This document shows, piece by piece, positions 58,957 to 64,000 of a stretch of DNA of 64,000 nt. Location of the stretch: positions 248,001 through 312,000 of the forward strand of contig CAWDMN010000036.1 of NCBI GenBank assembly GCA_963803155.1. Reading direction: 5' to 3'. Below the pieces are notes generated by a model. That model worked only from the letters and a program-made list of their open reading frames with translations, ran no database searches and was not told the origin of the DNA. The DNA comes from CAWDMN01 sp963803155. GTDB taxonomy: Bacteria; Acidobacteriota; Terriglobia; Versatilivoradales; Versatilivoraceae. Within the stretch, counting starts at the first letter, position 1; each line of letters opens with the position of its first letter. The translations under genes and the position numbers were made by a program.

Positions 58957-59415
58957 TCAGAACTCAATGTCCAGATTGGCTTTAACAATCGCCTGGAATG
59001 GGATGGAGGACAAAGTGCCATCTTTCAGTTCCAGTGTAATGACCTTTTGCTCGTCTATGCCACGGATGGTTCCGCGAAAATTCCTGCTCCCCCCCACCGG
59101 TTCGCGGGTTTGAATTCGCGCCAACCGGCCTTGATATCGCTGATAATCAACCACCTTCGTCAGCTTTCTTGTCAATCCGGGAGAGGAAATCTCCAAGACA
59201 TAACTTCCAGGGATCAAGTCTTCCACTTCGATAAGCGGGCCAACTTGATTGCTGACGAGTTCGCAATCACTGTGGGTGATGCCACCGGGTTTGTCAATGT
59301 AAATGCGAAGGATACTCTGCCGAGAGCTGCCTTTATATTCCAGCTCCACTAATTCCATGCCCTCCGCGGCCACGACACTTTCAATGAGGTTTTGTATTCG
59401 TTCCAGGTCAACCAA
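58957..59415 (-). CDS. rimP: Ribosome maturation factor RimP
   Basis: 152 residues. N-terminal part LIESVVAAEGMELVELEYKG and RIYIDKPGGITHSDCELVSN, then YVLEISSPGLTRKLTKVVDY, all typical of RimP; the C-terminal half is an Sm-like domain. First gene of the rimP-nusA-infB cluster. It helps 30S maturation. 24 bases separate it from nusA. Confidence 0.95.
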   Translation of the reverse strand: MVDLERIQNLIESVVAAEGMELVELEYKGSSRQSILRIYIDKPGGITHSDCELVSNQVGPLIEVEDLIPGSYVLEISSPGLTRKLTKVVDYQRYQGRLARIQTREPVGGSRNFRGTIRGIDEQKVITLELKDGTLSSIPFQAIVKANLDIEF

Positions 59416-59462
59416 AATGCGAAAATCCTATCGAGGAAGATCAGGACGTGAGCAAATTCAGA

Positions 59463-59491
59463 ACAACAAAAAAGTGGGCATACGCCCACTT
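59463..59491 (-). terminator. Terminator-like hairpin at the very start of the rimP-nusA transcript
   Basis: On the minus strand AAGTGGGC (59484-59491) pairs perfectly with GCCCACTT (59472-59479) around loop GTAT, followed by TTTTGTTGTT. It begins only ~2-9 bases after the predicted transcription start from the promoter at 59500-59528. It may act as an attenuator, a 5' stabilising hairpin, or a terminator for antisense-strand transcription arriving from upstream. Confidence 0.7.
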
Positions 59492-59499
59492 AGCAAGGA

Positions 59500-59528
59500 A
59501 GTATATAGCGCCAGTCAGGTAAAATCAA
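59500..59528 (-). promoter_or_regulatory. Promoter of the rimP-nusA-infB operon
   Basis: On the minus strand TTGATT (59523-59528) and TATACT (59500-59505) are separated by 17 bases, about 85 bases before rimP. Both hexamers match consensus at four or more positions. An AT-rich inverted repeat (AAAATCAA/TTGATTTT, 59521-59547) overlaps the -35 and could be an operator. Confidence 0.7.
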
Positions 59529-60026
59529 CAAAATAAAATTGATTTTGCCTTTCCTGCAAAAATGTATCAAATAGTATGGCCTTTTTATAGGTTCTGTCTC
59601 AGTGCGGGCAAAGTCCGTTCAATATCTTAACCCATTAGGCGGCATAAGATAGTTGGAGAGAAGGAATCCAATTAACCGCATTGCTCCATTTCATTATCCA
59701 TAACGACAAATGCGATGCGTCGGCAAATGTTCAGCGAAATGTGCTAGCTCTCGCTACCTTCCTCCCGTGTATCAGATCATTATTCTAAACTTCGTGCTTT
59801 TCGGATTGTCACTTATCGAGGGAGGCTAAGCGTTGCATCGAGTCTTTGATTCACTTCCTGCCTTGGTACGCACTATTTGACAGACAGAAAAAGCAGTAGC
59901 TTGGATATTGTCATTTCATGCGGTAATGTTTTAGGGTTATCTTGGACTACCATTAGAGTAATCCTGCTTGAAACTGCACGGGGATCGCGCTAGACTCAAA
60001 TTCCATCTTCCGGTGAAGACAGACAG

Positions 60027-62966
60027 ATGACCTATTCATCCCGCCTTTCTGGAGAGGTACCCTACGCGTGGCAAAAAATTGAGTCCAATTGCCTTGTACC
60101 AACGGGATGTCACTTTGACGGAGGCCATGCTCCCAGTTTGGCGCCAAGTGTGAGATTCCAAAACATCAAATATAAGAACTTCGACTTCGGCAAGATTCAA
60201 CTAACCGTTGCTCGTGTTTTAGTCTTGGGGGCATGGGTCAGTTGCTTGTTTTTAAACTTGATAGCATTTTGCTCTGAGCGGTTTGACAATCTTACAATCA
60301 AAGAAATCCGATTTTCCTTCAGCGAACCTTTTCAAACCAAAGACCTAGATAAAATTCTTCCCCTACATCCAGGAGAGCCATTGGATTATTCGCGGCTTCA
60401 AGCGTGTTTCCAATCTTTATATGAAACACGGCTTTTTTCCAGCTTGGCGCTTGATGCCAAAAAAGAGGACGGGGGGGTTATACTCACTTTTTTGCTGACA
60501 CCCAATTATTTTTTGGCGGATTTTAAACTGCAAGGCGATCACGTATTGAAGACTTCGCTTTCCAATCTGACTCCTCTTCCGCTCGGGGAAATTTTTTCCC
60601 AGCAACAGGTGGATCTAATTGCCGCCAAACTCCACGACAAGTTGCTGGAATCAGGTTACCGGATGTCCAAAGTGGAATCCACGATTCACCGATTTAGCGA
60701 GCGGAAATTGGTCGAAGTTATATTCACCGTTCAGGCGGGACCTCGAGCCATTCTCCAACAATATAGCATTCAAGGAGTGACCGCTCTGCGGCCCGAAACC
60801 ATTCGCCGGAAGATCAAGGTGCGATCAGGACGCCCATTTGACAGGGAACGGCTGGAAAAAGACATGAATCGCCTCAAGAAACTTTTTGCTTCCCGCGGTT
60901 TTTTGAGCGCAAAAATTCAGACCGGCAATTTTCGATACTCGTCAGAGAACAACTCTCTGACATTCGATTTTTTAATTAACGCCGGACCCTATATTTACGT
61001 GGATTTGCATGGAGCCAAGGTTCCTCGAAAAAAGTTATTTGACTTAGTCCCCTTTTACGAAGAGGGCAGCATCGATCAGGATTTGATCGCGGAAGGCAAA
61101 AGAAAACTTCAAGACTTTTTTCAGCGACAAGGATTTTTTGATGTAAAGGTGGAGGCTGAAGATCCCATTGCTGTTCCTGAACAAAATGCCTATCAAGTGA
61201 ATTACACTATCGAAAGGGGCAAAAAACAGCGGGTCAAATCTCTTCAGCTTAATGGCTTAAATCATTTTAGTGATCCTCAAGTGCGTCCATTCCTGCAGAC
61301 TCGAACCTCCAGTTTGATCCATCGCGGCAACTTCAGCGAGGACTCTTTAGTTCAGGATAAGAGCTTTCTGCACTCCCTTTATCGGGATGCCGGATATCAA
61401 CAAATTCAAATCGAGCCCTCCTATGGGCGCGATCCCTCCGGACGAAATCTCAGAGTCTCATTTGATATCAAAGAGAATCAGATTACCCGGGTCGCAAAAG
61501 TGGAGTTGGAAGGAAACCGGAAGCTCGACGCCAAACAACTGATTCCCAAACTCAAGCTCTCTCCTGGCGCCGCTTTTTCTGAAGCGCGGTTGGAGGAGGC
61601 CAGAAAGGCTTTGCACTCCGTTTATGAGGAGGCGGGATTTGCCGAAGTGAAAATTTCTCCTCAATATGAATTGAATGGACTGAATGCTCAGGTCAAATTC
61701 CTTATTGAGGAGGGAGAATCTTATCGAGTCAGCGACATCTACGTGCTCGGTAATGAACTGACCAGGCGCAAGGTGATCACCCGGAATATTTTGTTTCATG
61801 AAGGTTATTTTTTCAACGAATCCAAGGTTCTTCAGAGTGAGCAGAGCCTATATAGCCTCGGACTTTTCAGCCGGATCAACATCACTCCACTCAATGTGCG
61901 CCAACCAGATCATTACAAGCCGGTGTTGATTCGCATTGAAGATGCCAGTCCGTTGATTCTGGCTTATGGAGTTGGTTACGAAAATCACGCGGACTATCGT
62001 GGAGTCAAGGGGGTCCGCGGAACCTTTGACGTTTCCAATAATAACCTTTTTGGCTTGGCTCGATCACTAAGCTTTAGGGCCATAGCCAGTTATCGGATCC
62101 AAAGGGGGCAGTTGACCTTCAAAGAGCCTCGCCTTTTCAACCATGACTTAGAGGGATTGGTTTTTCTTTATGCGGAAAACGAACGGCGTGTAAGTTATGT
62201 CAGTCAACGCAACAATGCCACGCTGCAAATATTGAAACAGCGAAAAAAGCTCGACAACTTCTTCTTCCGCTATAGTTACGAAACCGTGGACCTCTCCGAC
62301 CAATATGTGAACCCTCTGGCCACGGGAGGAGAGTATTTAGGTCGGTTGCATCTCTCTTCTCTCTCCACTTCCTGGCTTCGCGATACTCGCGACGATCCGC
62401 TCGATCCCCAGCGCGGTTTCTTTCACTCCGCAAGCTGCCTGTATACTTCCCGGGCCATTGGCTCAGAAGCCAACTACGTGCAACTTTTTGGTCAAAGCCA
62501 ATGGGCTCACAAATTGAATTCAGGAAATGTCGTGGCTAGTTCGCTGCGATTGGGTTTGACTTTCCCTTTTGGTACCATGAAAGATGGCAAGCCTGGCGAG
62601 GTTCCAATTACTGAGCGTTTTTTTGCCGGAGGCCCCAACACACTGCGCGGATTCAAGCTCGATCTGGCGGGTCCTCTGGATCCCGGCACCGGGAAACCGC
62701 TGGGAGGCAATGCTCAATTCATCGGAAATGTCGAACTGCGACATTCCATCACTAACAGCTTTGTCATTGCGCCATTTTACGATACGGGAAATGTATTTGC
62801 GCGAGTTCGGGATATTCGGATCAACCAGTTTACTAATACGGTTGGCCTCGGGTTCCGCTACAAAACCCCCTTCGGCCCTTTGCGGCTGGATATTGGCTAC
62901 AATTTGAATCCTGTCGAAGGCGCCAAGAATCCGATATTCTTCTTTACGATTGGCAATCCGTTTTGA
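60027..62966 (+). CDS. Omp85/BamA-TamA-like outer membrane protein with seven apparent POTRA domains
   Basis: 979 residues from 60027. The likely signal peptide (ARVLVLGAWVSCLFLNLIAF) begins ~60 residues in, so the real start is probably downstream, for example the GTG at 60150. I count seven POTRA-like repeats between about 85 and 655 (each ~75-85 residues; typical starts LTIKEIRFSF, YFLADFKLQG, ILQQYSIQGV, IYVDLHGAKV, QRVKSLQLNG, TRVAKVELEG, YRVSDIYVLG). The C-terminal 16-strand-type barrel has the conserved NTLRGFKLDL (RGF motif) and ends ITFFFTIGNPF-like. Role: insertion or export of outer-membrane proteins. Followed by a SurA-like gene. Confidence 0.88.
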   Translation: MTYSSRLSGEVPYAWQKIESNCLVPTGCHFDGGHAPSLAPSVRFQNIKYKNFDFGKIQLTVARVLVLGAWVSCLFLNLIAFCSERFDNLTIKEIRFSFSEPFQTKDLDKILPLHPGEPLDYSRLQACFQSLYETRLFSSLALDAKKEDGGVILTFLLTPNYFLADFKLQGDHVLKTSLSNLTPLPLGEIFSQQQVDLIAAKLHDKLLESGYRMSKVESTIHRFSERKLVEVIFTVQAGPRAILQQYSIQGVTALRPETIRRKIKVRSGRPFDRERLEKDMNRLKKLFASRGFLSAKIQTGNFRYSSENNSLTFDFLINAGPYIYVDLHGAKVPRKKLFDLVPFYEEGSIDQDLIAEGKRKLQDFFQRQGFFDVKVEAEDPIAVPEQNAYQVNYTIERGKKQRVKSLQLNGLNHFSDPQVRPFLQTRTSSLIHRGNFSEDSLVQDKSFLHSLYRDAGYQQIQIEPSYGRDPSGRNLRVSFDIKENQITRVAKVELEGNRKLDAKQLIPKLKLSPGAAFSEARLEEARKALHSVYEEAGFAEVKISPQYELNGLNAQVKFLIEEGESYRVSDIYVLGNELTRRKVITRNILFHEGYFFNESKVLQSEQSLYSLGLFSRINITPLNVRQPDHYKPVLIRIEDASPLILAYGVGYENHADYRGVKGVRGTFDVSNNNLFGLARSLSFRAIASYRIQRGQLTFKEPRLFNHDLEGLVFLYAENERRVSYVSQRNNATLQILKQRKKLDNFFFRYSYETVDLSDQYVNPLATGGEYLGRLHLSSLSTSWLRDTRDDPLDPQRGFFHSASCLYTSRAIGSEANYVQLFGQSQWAHKLNSGNVVASSLRLGLTFPFGTMKDGKPGEVPITERFFAGGPNTLRGFKLDLAGPLDPGTGKPLGGNAQFIGNVELRHSITNSFVIAPFYDTGNVFARVRDIRINQFTNTVGLGFRYKTPFGPLRLDIGYNLNPVEGAKNPIFFFTIGNPF

Positions 62967-62986
62967 TCGAATGGGTGCATTTTCTT

Positions 62987-63655
62987 ATGCGGCATAATAT
63001 TAGAAAAACTTTCATACTTCTCATCCTGCCAATCCAGATATTATCGGTCCTTCGAACTCGGGCAGAGATAGTCGATCAAGTTATTGCCGTGGTGGATGGC
63101 AAAGTCCTGACGCAACTTTCACTCGAGCGGGAGAGTTCGATGCAGGAAATTATTTCAGGCCCAAATGACAGTTCGACTCAAGCTGCGAAAGCACAAATCG
63201 ACGATCAGAAGTTGTTGGATTTGATTATTGACCAGTCGCTAATCCGGGAACAGATGTCGCAATATGCTGAGGTCGAGATTTCCTCCGACGGAGTAGATTC
63301 TGAAATGCACAAGCTCATGCTGGACTGGGGTGGAAAGGAAACCTTTGAAGCTGCCTTAAACAATCGACGCTTCACACTGGATGAACTGAAGAATCGTATC
63401 CACTGGCAGTTGGCGGTGTTGAAATTCGTCGACTCCCGTTTCCGCCAATTCACCGTAGTGGAGCCAAAGGAAATCAGTGATTATTATCAGCAGGTGTTTC
63501 TGCCTGAGGTGAACAAAAAGAATTTGGCCGCCCCGGCACAAGCAGATGTGGAAGACAAAATCCGGGCTCTTCTGGTTGAGGAAAAGGTAAACCAGCAGTT
63601 GGAGGAATGGCTGAAATCTTTGCGGAAAAATGCTTCCGTTCAAATCTTGAATTAG
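62987..63655 (+). CDS. SurA N-domain-like periplasmic chaperone without PPIase domain
   Basis: 222 residues from the ATG at 62987; an overlapping TTG at 62963 is the alternative. Signal peptide MRHNIRKTFILLILPIQILS. The mature part begins EIVDQVIAVVDGKVLTQLSL and continues LLDLIIDQSLIREQMSQYAE, which is the SurA/PpiC N-terminal chaperone domain. The C-terminal helix VEDKIRALLVEEKVNQQLEE fits the SurA C-helix. No parvulin domain is present. Next to an Omp85 gene, it probably escorts outer-membrane proteins to it. Confidence 0.85.
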   Translation: MRHNIRKTFILLILPIQILSVLRTRAEIVDQVIAVVDGKVLTQLSLERESSMQEIISGPNDSSTQAAKAQIDDQKLLDLIIDQSLIREQMSQYAEVEISSDGVDSEMHKLMLDWGGKETFEAALNNRRFTLDELKNRIHWQLAVLKFVDSRFRQFTVVEPKEISDYYQQVFLPEVNKKNLAAPAQADVEDKIRALLVEEKVNQQLEEWLKSLRKNASVQILN

Positions 63656-64000
63656 TCTGATTCTATCCTCGTTACTCTTCAAATCCGGAGAGTTACCGGT
63701 GAAGATCAGACCATCAACGACAGAGAATGACGGCTTTTGCTGGAGGTGGAACATTGCGCGTGTCCAGGGATGAAAGTGCCATAGCGCCACTCCAGCATTA
63801 CTTCCTTTCGCCTAGCAGCGTTTGGTTTTTTAATGAACTGCATGGCAGGGATTTCCCGAGGAGCCGCTCATGCCAGCCCGGCTGGCTCAACAAGATAAAA
63901 TGAGAATGCAGTGATGTGATGAATCCCCTCCGACGGTGGGGATTTTCTTGGGAGTAAGAGAGAGTGGGCTTTTGCTTTTTGTGCTCAATCAATCTCCATT
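63656..64000. other. 3' end of window, no gene supported
   Basis: 345 bases. A hairpin AATCCCC/GGGGATT at 63922-63944 followed by TTTCTTG may be a weak plus-strand terminator. No frame has family resemblance. Confidence 0.45.

Larger units (their letters stand above)
59416..60026. other. Divergent intergenic region with rimP promoter and attenuator-like hairpin
   Basis: 611 bases between rimP (minus) and the Omp85 gene (plus). The rimP side has a promoter (59500-59528) and a hairpin (59472-59491). Bases 59550-59960 contain no gene I can support. TTGACA at 59877-59882 could be part of a promoter for the Omp85 gene but has no good -10 at proper spacing. Confidence 0.55.

Noticed and set aside
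59877..59909. TTGACA before the Omp85 gene as a promoter
   Set aside because: The only -10-like hexamer (GATATT) is 21 bases away, outside normal spacing.

Overview
The window looks like a chromosomal segment of an Acidobacteriota-type bacterium of intermediate GC content. This is an inference from gene families: alternative complex III next to a caa3 oxidase, an ECF sigma factor of the group common in Acidobacteria, a giant Ser/Thr kinase, an Oar-like TonB-dependent-receptor-type protein, a VWFA-related protein of the acidobacterial type, and a PatA-like DUF4388/TPR protein. The complete 16S gene at 37364-38887 could settle the taxonomy by a database search, which I could not run.

Layout. 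(1) 1-14838, plus strand: a respiratory block with alternative complex III (actB, cut by the window start, then C, D, E, F), a small membrane protein, a Sco-type copper chaperone, caa3-type cytochrome c oxidase subunits II-I-III-IV, heme A synthase, heme O synthase and a second Sco protein. Together these move electrons from quinol through cytochrome c to oxygen and build the CuA and heme a centres. (2) 14839-30249: an accessory region rich in small repeats. It holds a SixA-like phosphatase, an ECF sigma factor, a secreted zincin-like protein, a RAYT transposase flanked by REP hairpins, a kinase/FGE-like/hydrolase fusion, a membrane glycosyltransferase-like protein, DUF948-like and YtxH proteins, uvrC, a DUF3795 protein and a SWIM-domain remnant. 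(3) 30250-33055: a PUR-domain protein and RecQ. (4) 33162-39086, minus strand: a complete rRNA operon (16S, tRNA-Ile, tRNA-Ala, 23S, 5S) with a recognisable promoter and terminator. (5) 39228-49458: a molybdopterin oxidoreductase, an Oar-like outer-membrane protein without its usual N-terminus, a VWA protein, a coiled-coil membrane protein and a TPR/DUF4388 protein. (6) 49790-59524, minus strand: the conserved transcription/translation cluster rimP-nusA-infB-DUF503-rbfA-truB-rpsO-pnp. (7) 60027-63655: an Omp85/BamA-like protein with seven apparent POTRA domains, followed by a SurA-like periplasmic chaperone.

The strongest unexplained signal is a set of degenerate seven-base (heptamer) repeats. 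They occur in every spacer of the rRNA operon, where one set forms the stem that closes 23S rRNA. They also form the terminal inverted repeats of two MITE-like elements that carry collapsed N-termini of a four-helix-bundle (S23-type) protein; one of these is bounded by a perfect 8-bp target duplication. Other points worth checking are the REP/RAYT unit, a two-copy hairpin repeat, a terminator-like hairpin at the predicted first nucleotides of the rimP-nusA transcript, and a pnp reading frame that runs through its own terminator.
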